DNA of 32,706 nucleotides, from contig JADDKJ010000036.1 in NCBI GenBank assembly GCA_033717875.1, positions 1 to 32,706 on the forward strand, written 5' to 3'. The translations under genes and the position numbers were made by a program. Positions 22,779-31,401 of this stretch are shown here, one piece after another. The notes beneath the pieces are model-generated. The model was not told the origin of the DNA. It searched no databases and saw nothing but the letters and a program-made list of their open reading frames with translations. The stretch's first letter is position 1. The number at the start of each line of letters is the position of its first letter. This DNA comes from SBBG01 sp033717875 (GTDB taxonomy: Bacteria > Pseudomonadota > Gammaproteobacteria > Ga0077554 > Ga007554).

Positions 22779-24818
22779 CTACCGTGTGGTGGTTATACGG
22801 TTCTGTTCGATTTTCTGCCGCACAGGAAGCCATACCTTGAAGTTCGTTCCCTTTCCCACTTCACTCTGCACCTCGAAGTTTCCGCCATGTTTCATCACAA
22901 TGCCGTAAGACAAGGACAAGCCAAGCCCTGTCCCCTTGCCTACCGGCTTGGTAGTGAAAAATGGCTCGAAGATGCGATTTAAATTCTCGGGCGGAATGCC
23001 CTTTCCTGTGTCCGACACTTCCACCCAAACCTGGTCATCCTTCGTTCCTGTTCGAATGGAAATTATTCCGCGCTCTTCTATTGCGTGAGCGGCGTTCACC
23101 AGGAGATTCATGAATACCTGATTGAGCTGCGAAGCCAGACACTCCACCAGGGGAAGATCGCCATATTCCTTGACAATCTTCGCCTTGTATTTGATCTCGT
23201 TATGGACGATGTTCAATGTGCTATCCAAGCCCTTGTGAAGGTCGACCGTCTGCCACTCCGCCTCATCCACATGAGAGAAATCCTTCAAATCCTGAACTAT
23301 CTCTTTCACGCGGCGCACTCCTCCAACCGATTCTTTTATCAGCTCCATCACGTCGACCTTCAAGAATTCGATGTCCACGTCCTTCTTGATCGATCTGATA
23401 CCTTCCAGGATCTGCCTGTCAGAATCCAGGATAGGTTCTGCCTTTTCATAGGCGTCCACAACTTTGAAAATATCTTCTATATATTTGCTCAAGGAGCCGA
23501 GGTTGGAGCTGACATAACCCACGGGGTTGTTGATCTCATGCGCAACACCGGCGGCCAGTTGCCCGATCGAAGCCATTTTCTCGGATTGCAATAACTGGCT
23601 TTGCGCCTCCTGCAACTGACTGATCAAGGATTTTTGCTGTTCTTTTTCTTCATTGAGCGCATGTTCTATCTTTTTACGCTCGGTGATGTCCGTCATGGAG
23701 CCTACAATTTCAAGCACTTTTCCTTCTTCGTTGTCGTGCACCAGGCGAAGTGTGTCGTGCACCCAAATGTGGGAGCCATTCTTGTGGCGGAATCGGTACT
23801 CGTAAGTCTGCTGCCCCTCTTCAAACAAGTAAGGTAATTTTTCAAAAACATGGGATACATCGTCAGGATGAATATGATTGAACCAGAAATCATTCTCGCT
23901 TATCATTTCTTCCGTTTCATATCCAAGAACCCTCGTCATATTCTCGCTGACGAAGGTTATCTTGAAATCTCCGGATGGAACGCTGCTGTATATGATAGCC
24001 GGGGTGTTGTCTATAAGATATTGTAGGCGACCGCTTGTTCTTATGAGATTTTCCTGAACTTTATTGCGCTCTTCGATATCTTTTTTAAGCGTATCAAGCA
24101 ACTCGTTTCGTTCCAGTATCTCAGCCACCTCTCTTGAGAACATGTTAAGAACTTCCTCATCGCTTGCAGAAAATTTTCTTCCTCCTGGCTTGTTCGACAA
24201 ATAGACAACGCCACGCACCACTCCTCGTACTTTTATCGGCACGCCAAGTAGACTTTCCATGACTGGATGATGTTTAGGGAAACCGCACGATTGCGGGTGA
24301 GGTGCGACATTGTCAACGCGCATCACTTTTCCTTCCCGGTAAAAGGCGCCGAGCAGTCCATGTCCTGATGGAAGGGTGGTTAAATTGTTAATTTCACCCG
24401 CGGATGATCCTTGGGTGACAAAATCCATAATCTTCCCATCCTCGCTGAAAATAGCCAGGGCGCCATAATCCACGCCAGTGAGCTCCATGAGACTATCGAG
24501 TATGTTCAGGTAAAGATCACGTATCTCGCCGCCATGGCGCCAACCGTCATCAGCCGCCCTGATATCCGCTATCCCCGCGCTGACGAGTGACATGCGCACG
24601 CTAGCCCCAGCCAGACTTTCCATGCGGCATTCCACATCCTCGATTTTAGATCTCATGGCAGAAAGCAATCCGTTGAGAGCCTTGGCCAGCTCCGAGATTT
24701 TGTCGTTGCCCTCCTCGGGAATAGCCACAGCCCAATCATCCGCGATCGCATGCCGTACCGCGGATATGATGTATTCCAGGCGCGCATCATTTGATTTCAT
24801 TTGCTTGGTATCAAGCAT
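22779..24818 (-). CDS. Sensor histidine kinase (GAF-PAS-HisKA-HATPase)
   Basis: 679 aa without membrane segments, so a cytoplasmic sensor. An N-terminal helical region with a possible HAMP-like segment (about 15-75) leads to a GAF domain (about 100-240, SLLGVPIKVRGVVRGVVYLS), a PAS domain with PAC (about 265-390), a coiled coil, then the H-box GVAHEINNPVGY with phosphorylatable His427 and the ATPase with N box (NQVFMNLLVNAAHAIEE), G1 (DTGKGIPPENL), F (FEPFFTTK) and G2 (GTGLGLSLSYG). This is the HisKA type of cytoplasmic kinase with a long linker between the H-box and ATPase. It is the only kinase in a cluster with three response regulators. The start overlaps the HDOD stop by 8 nt. Confidence 0.93.
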   Translation of the reverse strand: MLDTKQMKSNDARLEYIISAVRHAIADDWAVAIPEEGNDKISELAKALNGLLSAMRSKIEDVECRMESLAGASVRMSLVSAGIADIRAADDGWRHGGEIRDLYLNILDSLMELTGVDYGALAIFSEDGKIMDFVTQGSSAGEINNLTTLPSGHGLLGAFYREGKVMRVDNVAPHPQSCGFPKHHPVMESLLGVPIKVRGVVRGVVYLSNKPGGRKFSASDEEVLNMFSREVAEILERNELLDTLKKDIEERNKVQENLIRTSGRLQYLIDNTPAIIYSSVPSGDFKITFVSENMTRVLGYETEEMISENDFWFNHIHPDDVSHVFEKLPYLFEEGQQTYEYRFRHKNGSHIWVHDTLRLVHDNEEGKVLEIVGSMTDITERKKIEHALNEEKEQQKSLISQLQEAQSQLLQSEKMASIGQLAAGVAHEINNPVGYVSSNLGSLSKYIEDIFKVVDAYEKAEPILDSDRQILEGIRSIKKDVDIEFLKVDVMELIKESVGGVRRVKEIVQDLKDFSHVDEAEWQTVDLHKGLDSTLNIVHNEIKYKAKIVKEYGDLPLVECLASQLNQVFMNLLVNAAHAIEERGIISIRTGTKDDQVWVEVSDTGKGIPPENLNRIFEPFFTTKPVGKGTGLGLSLSYGIVMKHGGNFEVQSEVGKGTNFKVWLPVRQKIEQNRITTTR

Positions 24819-25656
24819 AGTCGGTCATCTTTCCAAAAGATTCGTTCAATTGTTCAACTTCTATCAGGCATGCTTCGACCGCCTCCCAATTCATGCCGAG
24901 TCGTTGCAGGGTGCTTGATGCCAGATGAGACGGAGGAATATGGCTATTTCCGATCCTCTCACCGGTCGAAGACAACGTATCTGCGATATGAACGAGATCG
25001 ACCACCGGAGAGTGGGATCCTTCATCCGGGGCATGGTGATGAGCCATCGCCGCGCGGATTGGCGTGGGTAAATTCCAGCGCTCTGCCAGCCTTTCGCCTG
25101 CTTGGCAATGCTCCACTCCAAGCACCGCCATTTCCGCTTCTTTAAACAATATTCCACTGGACTTCTGATAATCCATCACAGCCGAATATTGCTCGGGAAA
25201 AGACACTTTAAGCATGATTCTTCCAAGGTCGTGCAATAATCCGGCGGTGAAGGCAAGATTTTGCTCGAGACCATAGTGTCCGGCCAACACCTTGGCGGTC
25301 ACAGCGGTACGCACGGCATGGTCCCAATCTTCCAGCAAGTCATGTGCATCTTGTCGTGCGCCGGGAGGAAAAGCGCCCAGAGCAGCCGCGGTAATGGCTA
25401 TATTGCGTATGGTATATAGGCCAAGCACAACGCAAGCTTCCTTGGCGGAAGCGATTTTCCCGGAAAACCCGTAAAATGGCGAATTCGCGATACGCAGTAT
25501 CCGCGCCGTCAACACCTGATCCTGATAAATCTTTTTTTCAAGAGCATCGATATCGGCTTCCCCGCTGTCGATAATGCGCATAATTTCTGTCACCACCAGA
25601 GACAGGGAAGGCAACCGTTCTACCGCATCATCGACTTGTTCCATCGTTATCATCAT
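24811..25656 (-). CDS. HDOD domain protein
   Basis: 281 aa. The HDOD fold covers about 15-210: LPSLSLVVTEIM, DQVLTARILRIANSPFYGF, ILGLYTIRNIAI-like VVLGLYTIRNIAI, FTAGLLHDLGRIML. HDOD domains are HD-like scaffolds; although GLLHDLG keeps the His-Asp pair, most of the family lack nuclease or phosphodiesterase activity and act as signalling partners of kinases and HD-GYP proteins. ATG 25656 was used; a further ATG at 25644 is equally possible. It lies between the REC-PAS and kinase genes, 62 nt and -8 nt from them. Confidence 0.9.
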   Translation of the reverse strand: MMITMEQVDDAVERLPSLSLVVTEIMRIIDSGEADIDALEKKIYQDQVLTARILRIANSPFYGFSGKIASAKEACVVLGLYTIRNIAITAAALGAFPPGARQDAHDLLEDWDHAVRTAVTAKVLAGHYGLEQNLAFTAGLLHDLGRIMLKVSFPEQYSAVMDYQKSSGILFKEAEMAVLGVEHCQAGERLAERWNLPTPIRAAMAHHHAPDEGSHSPVVDLVHIADTLSSTGERIGNSHIPPSHLASSTLQRLGMNWEAVEACLIEVEQLNESFGKMTDYA

Positions 25657-25718
25657 TGATCTCTGTCAATCCTAAAAGCGGCGGTTGGAACTTGCCGCGA
25701 ATGTCTATTCCGCGTCTT

Positions 25719-26522
25719 TCACACCTTGCTTATTTGCAATGCCAGAATCACACCACGTAATCTGGGATTGTTTGACATCCTCCGGCAATACACTTCCAGC
25801 CGTCGTCCATCGCCAAGCGTCACGTAAAAATTTTTCAGAAGTGATCCTTGTTCTGGTTGACGGCATAGTTCATAAATATTTCCGGGCAGCACTTCATCTG
25901 CCCGCTTACCTACCATCCCTCCGGCATCTCCGAACAGTTCGTACGTGAAATGGTTCGCCATGCTAATGATTCCGTTCTCGTCCACCCCCAGCACCCCGAC
26001 CGGCAGGTTTTCCAGAATTTCCTGGGCAACCTGCAATGCTCCTTCACGCAATAGGATTTCCTGATCTTGCGCTTTTACGTGCTGCTCCAGGCAGGCCAAT
26101 TCTTCGCGGTTTTCCTGTTGATCGTGGCTGGCATGATTTTGCCCCTCTTTTGATTCAAGGCACCGAAATGCCTCCTGAACCGTGGTACGTAGTGACTCGT
26201 CGTCCCACGGTTTGGTAAGGAATTTATATATCGCGCCCCGGTTGATAGCCTCCGTAATGGAATTAAGTTCGGTGTACCCGCTTAGCACGATGCGTATCGT
26301 ATCGGGGTAAAGTTCTTTTACCCGGCTCAACAATTCAGTGCCGGTCATTTCCGGCATACGCTGGTCAGAAATGACGACGTTTACAGAGTTCTGCGCCAAA
26401 ACCTCCAGCGCTGCCTTTCCGCTGTTTGCCCTGAAAATCCGGTAACCATCGCGCCTGAACAGACGGGTCAGTGACGAGAGAATGCCCTCCTCGTCGTCCA
26501 CCAATAATAGTGCTCGTTCCAC
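25719..26522 (-). CDS. Response regulator with PAS domain
   Basis: 267 aa. REC domain (1-125) with DDEE near 9, Asp53 (VVISDQRMPEM), a Thr/Ser position (IVLSGYTE) and FLTKPWDDE. A coiled-coil linker (about 130-165) leads to a PAS domain (about 165-265; ENLPVGVLGVDENGIISMAN). No catalytic or DNA-binding output is visible, so it probably relays or binds a ligand. Start GTG 26522 has only a weak upstream AGAG. It is the first gene of the cluster. Confidence 0.88.
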   Translation of the reverse strand: MERALLLVDDEEGILSSLTRLFRRDGYRIFRANSGKAALEVLAQNSVNVVISDQRMPEMTGTELLSRVKELYPDTIRIVLSGYTELNSITEAINRGAIYKFLTKPWDDESLRTTVQEAFRCLESKEGQNHASHDQQENREELACLEQHVKAQDQEILLREGALQVAQEILENLPVGVLGVDENGIISMANHFTYELFGDAGGMVGKRADEVLPGNIYELCRQPEQGSLLKNFYVTLGDGRRLEVYCRRMSNNPRLRGVILALQISKV

Positions 26523-26828
26523 TTTAAGATCGTTTCTCTATGTCCAGCAAAGAGTTGAAAAAGATAATGCACCCTCTTCATGAGGTTATGAATAATTTCA
26601 TCCCGGAATTCTCCGAGCACGAAACCTGCATAACTACACTTTGTTTTCGGCAGCAGGCACGAAAAACTTGACGAGACGGATGATCTTCAGACAAGAAAAA
26701 GACGATGCGGCGGCATTGCCGCTGCGTGATTCCCCGCCATACGGTGAAGCAGGCTGACCACGCGGCAAGTGAATCCCGGTTATTCGCCGCAATCAGCCGA
26801 GCAGTGGCGGCGGGGGCGTTGACACAAG
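26523..26828. other. Intergenic region before the signalling cluster
   Basis: 306 bp between pssA and the REC-PAS gene. It contains the element remnant at 26585-26634 and, at 26700-26720, a GCGGC/GCCGC dyad read leftward before TCTTTTTCTTG, a weak terminator-like signal for the ilv-pssA transcript. The cluster's promoter is presumably here, but I cannot point to its boxes. No gene is supported. Confidence 0.4.
26585..26634 (-). repeat. Multi-hairpin element remnant, copy E
   Basis: GAATAATTTCATCCCGGAAT then TCTCCGAGCACGAAA matches, with four to five changes, the last-hairpin module of copy B in the same (inverted) orientation. The remnant is bordered by GTTATG (26585-26590) and CATAAC (26629-26634), themselves inverted repeats. 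Confidence 0.6.
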
Positions 26829-27620
26829 CTACCCTTCGGTGGGCGGGGGTGGCAGGGAAGGATGAATCTTGCGCAGCTTGCGTTTCTTGTAGAGGCGAAA
26901 CAGGGCGGATATCGGACCCGACAAGGCGTACGCCAGAAAGACGCCAAACAGCATGACGGGCGGGCTGAGGGAGATAAAGACGAAAATCAGCATGACCAGC
27001 ACTACCGCGATGAAGGGCACCTTGTTTTTCAGATCAAGGTCCTTGAAGCTGAGGTAATGGATATTGCTGACCATCAGCACGCCGGCCGCCACAGTCAGAA
27101 ATAAGGCGGCGATGGCAAGCTGCTTGCCGGCCAGACCATAGTCATGGCACACCCAGACCATGCCCGCGATCAACCCTGCGGCGGCGGGACTGGCCAAGCC
27201 CTGAAAATAACGCTTGTCCACTTTGCCGACCCGGGTGTTGAAGCGCGCCAGACGCAACGCGGCGCCCGCAGCATAGATAAAGGCGGCCAGCCAGCCGAGC
27301 TTGCCCAGGCCGGACAAGGCCCACACATACACGACCAATGCTGGAGCAAGGCCAAACGAGACCATATCGGCCAGGCTGTCATACTCCTTGCCGAAGTCGC
27401 TTTGAGTGTTGGTAAGACGGGCGATGCGGCCGTCGATGCCGTCCATGATCATGGCGATGAACACCGCCACCGCCGCCGGCTCGAAAAGCCCTTTCATCGC
27501 CGCCACAATGGCGTAGAAACCGGCGAACAACCCCCCCGTCGTGAAGAGGTTGGGCAGCAGATAGATGCCACGGCGGCGGGGCGGTGTTTCGCTGCTGTCA
27601 GGTAATTCTTCTTCTGTCAC
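26829..27620 (-). CDS. pssA: CDP-diacylglycerol--serine O-phosphatidyltransferase
   Basis: Makes phosphatidylserine, the precursor of phosphatidylethanolamine, in the inner membrane. About 263 aa with seven to eight helices and the CDP-alcohol phosphotransferase signature DGIDGRIAR then GKEYDSLAD. This fits the class II (Bacillus/proteobacterial) enzyme. The frame extends to 27695, but those residues come from a repeat-like C/G tract; GTG 27620 with AAGGG about 7 nt before it is the better start. It lies 123 nt downstream of ilvC on the same strand with a palindrome between; the ilvC-pssA neighbourhood is common in proteobacteria. Confidence 0.9.
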   Translation of the reverse strand: MTEEELPDSSETPPRRRGIYLLPNLFTTGGLFAGFYAIVAAMKGLFEPAAVAVFIAMIMDGIDGRIARLTNTQSDFGKEYDSLADMVSFGLAPALVVYVWALSGLGKLGWLAAFIYAAGAALRLARFNTRVGKVDKRYFQGLASPAAAGLIAGMVWVCHDYGLAGKQLAIAALFLTVAAGVLMVSNIHYLSFKDLDLKNKVPFIAVVLVMLIFVFISLSPPVMLFGVFLAYALSGPISALFRLYKKRKLRKIHPSLPPPPTEG

Positions 27621-27678
27621 AGGGTTGCCCTTGTATTCCCTCACCCTCCCCTCTCCCCGGCGGGAAGAGGGTGCGAGA

Positions 27679-27705
27679 TGTAGGGTGCGTCGCACGCACC
27701 CTGCA
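27679..27705. repeat. Palindrome GTAGGGTGCGT/ACGCACCCTGC
   Basis: Arms 27679-27690 and 27694-27705 pair with a single mismatch around CGC. It has the same core as the longer palindrome at 3355-3409 and lies between ilvC and pssA, next to a GC-rich tract (27635-27665). Confidence 0.75.
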
Positions 27706-27743
27706 AAACCTCCCCCGCCAGGGAAGGATAAGTGGGCCGCCGA

Positions 27744-28760
27744 TCAATTCTTGGATTGATCGACGATTTTGTTGGCCTTGATCCAGGGCATCATGTCGCG
27801 CAGTTTGGCGCCGACGGTTTCGATCGGGTGTTCACGGCCGATGCGACGCTTGGCCTTCAGGGTGGCGGCGCCAGCCTGGTTTTCCAGTATGAACTCGCGC
27901 GCGAACTCGCCGGTCTGGATTTCCTTGAGGATGCGCTTCATCTCCGCCTTGGTCTGCTCGGTGACAATGCGCGGGCCACGGGTGAGATCGCCGTATTCAG
28001 CGGTGTTGGAGATGGAATAGCGCATGTTGGCGATGCCGCCCTCGTACATCAGATCAACGATCAGCTTGAGTTCGTGCAGGCACTCGAAATAGGCCATTTC
28101 GGGTGCATAGCCCGCTTCCACCAGCGTCTCGAAGCCGGCCTGCACCAACGCCGTGGCGCCACCGCACAGCACCGCCTGCTCGCCAAACAGGTCGGTCTCG
28201 GTCTCTTCACGGAAGTTGGTCTCGATGATGCCGGCGCGACCACCGCCATTGGCGCTGGCATAGGACAGCGCGATGTCCTTGGCCTTGCCCGAGGCGTTGC
28301 GGTGCACGGCGATCAGGCTGGGCACGCCGCCACCCTGGGTGTAAGTGGAGCGAACCAAGTGGCCGGGGCCTTTGGGCGCGATCATGATCACGTCCAGATC
28401 GGCGCGCGGCTCGATCTGGCCGAAGTGGATGTTGAAACCGTGCGCGAAGGCCAGCGCCGCGCCCTGCTTGATATTCGGCTCGACCGACTCACGGTACAGC
28501 CGGGCCTGGTGCTCGTCGGGAGCGAGAATCATCACCACGTCGGCGCTCTTCACCGCTTCTTCGATGCTCTTGACGTTGAGACCGGCATTCTTCGCCTTGG
28601 TCTCGGAGGGCGAACCAGAACGCAACCCGACCACCACATCGACGCCGGAATCTTTCAGGTTATTCGCATGGGCATGGCCCTGCGAACCATAACCGATGAT
28701 CGCCACCTTCTTGTCGCGGATGATGGACAGGTTGGCGTCTTTGTCGTAATAGATATTCAT
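27744..28760 (-). CDS. ilvC: Ketol-acid reductoisomerase (class I)
   Basis: Converts 2-acetolactate and 2-acetohydroxybutyrate to dihydroxy acids with NADPH and Mg2+, in valine, leucine and isoleucine synthesis. 338 aa, the class I length. Rossmann motif GYGSQGHAHANNL, the phosphate-binding loop GLRSGSPSETKA, the His in FAHGFNIHFG, and the Mg-binding Asp/Glu residues of TDLFGEQAVLCGG are all visible. ATG 28760 is preceded by AAGGAA with 7-nt spacing and matches the family N-terminus MNIYYDKDAN; five extra residues upstream are less likely. It lies 98 nt downstream of ilvH. Confidence 0.97.
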   Translation of the reverse strand: MNIYYDKDANLSIIRDKKVAIIGYGSQGHAHANNLKDSGVDVVVGLRSGSPSETKAKNAGLNVKSIEEAVKSADVVMILAPDEHQARLYRESVEPNIKQGAALAFAHGFNIHFGQIEPRADLDVIMIAPKGPGHLVRSTYTQGGGVPSLIAVHRNASGKAKDIALSYASANGGGRAGIIETNFREETETDLFGEQAVLCGGATALVQAGFETLVEAGYAPEMAYFECLHELKLIVDLMYEGGIANMRYSISNTAEYGDLTRGPRIVTEQTKAEMKRILKEIQTGEFAREFILENQAGAATLKAKRRIGREHPIETVGAKLRDMMPWIKANKIVDQSKN

Positions 28761-28858
28761 AATATTTTCCTTCACTTGAGAAATAAAAATGACAAATTAC
28801 TTTAACTTTTGCATTGCTGGATCCGTCGCTTGCGCGGCCTGACCCAGCCTATCGGAAT

Positions 28859-29350
28859 CTAAAGGTGTAAACTCTTTTCCCCACGGGCAATCCCGGAGAC
28901 GCCGGAACGCACCGTTTCCAGAATCTTGGTCTCGCCGATCGCCTGAATGAAGGCGTCCAGCTTGTCGCCCGTACCTGTCAATTCGACAGTGTACGTGCTC
29001 GCCGTCACGTCGATGATGTGACCGCGGAAGATATCGACCAAGCGCTTGAGCTCCTCGCGGCCGTCGCCGACCGCGCGCAGCTTGATCAGCATCATCTCGC
29101 GCTCGAGGTGCGGCCCTTCGGTCAGATCCATGATCTTGACGACATCGACCAGCTTGTTCAACTGCTTGGTGATCTGCTCGATGACATCCTCCGAACCGCG
29201 CGTCACCAACGTCATGCGCGACAAGGAAGGGTCTTCCGTGGGCGCGACGGTGAGCGACTCGATATTGTAGCCGCGCGCCGAGAACAGCCCAGCCACGCGC
29301 GACAGGGCGCCGGACTCGTTTTCCAGAAGTATCGAAATGATATGCCGCAT
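28859..29350 (-). CDS. ilvH: Acetolactate synthase small (regulatory) subunit
   Basis: 163 aa. N-terminal ACT domain (RHIISILLENESGALSRVAGLFSARGYNIESL) that binds valine for feedback inhibition, then a second ACT-like half (MLIKLRAVGDGREELKRLVDIFRG). The partner catalytic subunit lies just upstream with 2 nt between, so the two are translated together. Length and sequence match the IlvH/IlvN of beta- and gammaproteobacteria. Confidence 0.96.
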   Translation of the reverse strand: MRHIISILLENESGALSRVAGLFSARGYNIESLTVAPTEDPSLSRMTLVTRGSEDVIEQITKQLNKLVDVVKIMDLTEGPHLEREMMLIKLRAVGDGREELKRLVDIFRGHIIDVTASTYTVELTGTGDKLDAFIQAIGETKILETVRSGVSGIARGEKSLHL

Positions 29351-29352
29351 GA

Positions 29353-31065
29353 TCAGGCCAACTCTCTTTCTGGCGATAAGTGCATTTCGTGATGTCCCTT
29401 GCCTTGGGCGATCATCGGGTAGACGTTTTCGGTCTGGTCGGTGATGAAGTCCAGGAATACCAGCCGGTCCTTGAGCTTGAAGGCTTCGCGCAGCGCCCCC
29501 TCGACATCGGCGGGTTTCTCGATGCTCATGCCGACATGGCCGTAAGCCTCCGCCAGCTTCACGAAGTCCGGCAAGGCCTCCATGTACGACATCGCGTAGC
29601 GGCCTTCATAGAAGAACTCCTGCCACTGGCGCACCATGCCCATGTAGCGATTGTTGAGATTGACGATCTTGATCGGCAAACCATACTGGCGGCAGGTGGA
29701 CAGCTCCTGGATGCACATCTGGATGCTGGCCTCGCCGGTGACGCACGCCACCATGTCATTCGGATGGGCAAGCTGGGCGCCCATCGCGGCGGGCAGGCCA
29801 AACCCCATCGTGCCCAAGCCGCCCGAATTTATCCAGCGGTAGGGCTTGTCGAACTTGTAGAACTGCGCCGCCCACATCTGGTGCTGGCCCACATCGGAGG
29901 TGATGAAGGCATCGCCCCCGGTGATCTCATACAATTTCTCCAGCACGAACTGCGGTTTGATCAACGGGCTCTGGCGATCGTACTTGAGACAGTTGACCGC
30001 CCGCCACTCGGCGATCTGATCCCACCATGCCGCCAGCGCCGCCTGATCCGGCTTGCGCGGGTCTTCCTTGGTGAGACGAATCATGTCCTTCAGCACATGG
30101 TCGACATCGCCGACGATCGGCACATGCACCTTGACGCTCTTGGAGATCGAGGACGGATCGATATCGATATGGATGATCTGCGCCTCGGGGCAGAAATATT
30201 CGACCTTGCCCACCACGCGGTCGTCGAAACGCGCGCCGATGGCGATCAGCACATCGCAGTGATGCATGGCCATATTGGCCTCGTAGGTGCCGTGCATCCC
30301 CAGCATGCCCAGGAACTGCCTGTCGGTCGCCGGATAACCGCCCAAGCCCATCAGGGTATTGGTGATCGGATAGCCGAGCAGCCGGGCGAATTCGGTCAGC
30401 GACTCCGCCGCGCGGCTCCAGATCACCCCGCCGCCGGTATAAATCATCGGGCGCTTGGCGGACAACAGCAGGTCCACCGCTTTTTTGATCTGTCCGGGAT
30501 GGCCTTTCACCACCGGATTATAGGAACGGATAGCGATGTCCTCGGGATAGCGATACTCGGCCCGCTGCATGGTGACATCCTTGGGCACATCCACGACCAC
30601 CGGCCCGGGCCGCCCGGTGGTGGCGAGATAGAACGCCTTTTTGATGGTCGCCGCCAGGTCCTTCACGTCCTTTACGAGGAAGTTGTGCTTGACGCACGGA
30701 CGGGTAATCCCAACCGAATCCACTTCCTGAAAGGCGTCACTGCCGATCGCCCAGGTGTGAACCTGGCCGGTGATGATGACCATCGGAATGGAATCCATAT
30801 ACGCGGTGGCGATGCCGGTGATGGCGTTGGTGGCACCGGGGCCGGAGGTGACCAGCACGACGCCCGGCTTGCCCGTCGAGCGCGCATAACCATCGGCGGC
30901 ATGGGTCGCGCCCTGCTCATGACGCACCAGAATGTGCTTTACATCCTGCTGCTGATACAGCGCGTCATAGATGTACAACACCGCCCCGCCGGGGTAGCCA
31001 AACACATATTCGACGCCCTCGTCCTTCAGGCAATGGACAAGTATCTCGGCACCGGTCAATTCCAC
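29353..31065 (-). CDS. ilvI: Acetolactate synthase large (catalytic) subunit
   Basis: 570 aa TPP- and FAD-dependent enzyme, first step of branched-chain amino acid synthesis. FGYPGGAVLYIYDAL, the catalytic Glu in RHEQGATHAADGYAR, GPGATNAITGIATAYMDSIPMV and the TPP-binding segment (GEASIQMCIQELSTCRQYGLP and NNRYMGMVRQWQEFFYEGRY) are all present. Start is GTG 31065 with GGAG 8 nt upstream. The order ilvI-ilvH-ilvC-pssA suggests one transcript. No leader peptide or T-box-like attenuator is visible in the 336 bp upstream; repeat copy B lies directly in front. Confidence 0.96.
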   Translation of the reverse strand: MELTGAEILVHCLKDEGVEYVFGYPGGAVLYIYDALYQQQDVKHILVRHEQGATHAADGYARSTGKPGVVLVTSGPGATNAITGIATAYMDSIPMVIITGQVHTWAIGSDAFQEVDSVGITRPCVKHNFLVKDVKDLAATIKKAFYLATTGRPGPVVVDVPKDVTMQRAEYRYPEDIAIRSYNPVVKGHPGQIKKAVDLLLSAKRPMIYTGGGVIWSRAAESLTEFARLLGYPITNTLMGLGGYPATDRQFLGMLGMHGTYEANMAMHHCDVLIAIGARFDDRVVGKVEYFCPEAQIIHIDIDPSSISKSVKVHVPIVGDVDHVLKDMIRLTKEDPRKPDQAALAAWWDQIAEWRAVNCLKYDRQSPLIKPQFVLEKLYEITGGDAFITSDVGQHQMWAAQFYKFDKPYRWINSGGLGTMGFGLPAAMGAQLAHPNDMVACVTGEASIQMCIQELSTCRQYGLPIKIVNLNNRYMGMVRQWQEFFYEGRYAMSYMEALPDFVKLAEAYGHVGMSIEKPADVEGALREAFKLKDRLVFLDFITDQTENVYPMIAQGKGHHEMHLSPERELA

Positions 31066-31083
31066 GTCGTTATCTCCGCTAAA

Positions 31084-31240
31084 TTAAAGGAAGCTCTGAA
31101 TAATTCCATCCTGGAATTCTCAGAGCACGAAAAGCAAAAATGCGATTTTTGCTTTTCTTCGTTTTTCAATCACTTATCGTGACTGAAAAACGCCGGCGCA
31201 TCCATGTACCGAGAAACCTCTGACACATCAGAGGTTTCTG
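31084..31240 (-). repeat. Multi-hairpin element, copy B (inverted orientation)
   Basis: Begins TTAAAGGAAGCTCTGAATA on the plus strand and ends TCAGAGGTTTCT. On the minus strand its hairpins are AGAAACCTCTGA/TCAGAGGTTTCT (12 bp, perfect), a weak GC-rich second hairpin, CGTTTTTCAGTCAC/GTGATTGAAAAACG, the perfect 13-bp GAAAAGCAAAAAT/ATTTTTGCTTTTC and CTCTGA..GGAATT..TCAGAG. It lies 18 nt upstream of the ilvI start codon, so it would be the 5' untranslated region of any ilv transcript started beyond it. Confidence 0.85.
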
Positions 31241-31401
31241 AAAAACCGCCCCTGGCCACGGGCGGCCTGTTGCATTTATCTTACAAGCTAAAGTTAGAAG
31301 CTAATTATAATGCGGCGCGCGGCCTAGGGATAGTCATAAAAACAAGCAATTGCCTGACGTTTTCAAGGTGTTTGGCAACGCAAAACCATGCGGAAAGTAC
31401 C
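31241..31401. other. Short intergenic region
   Basis: AT-rich patch at 31275-31312 with TATAAT on both strands (31304-31311). A promoter for ilvI could start here on the minus strand, but no matching -35 box is clear. Nothing else is recognised. Confidence 0.3.

Noticed and set aside
31250..31330. Leader-peptide attenuator for ilvI
   Set aside because: No short ORF rich in Val/Leu/Ile codons and no competing hairpin pair was visible upstream of the gene; the only strong stems belong to repeat copy B.
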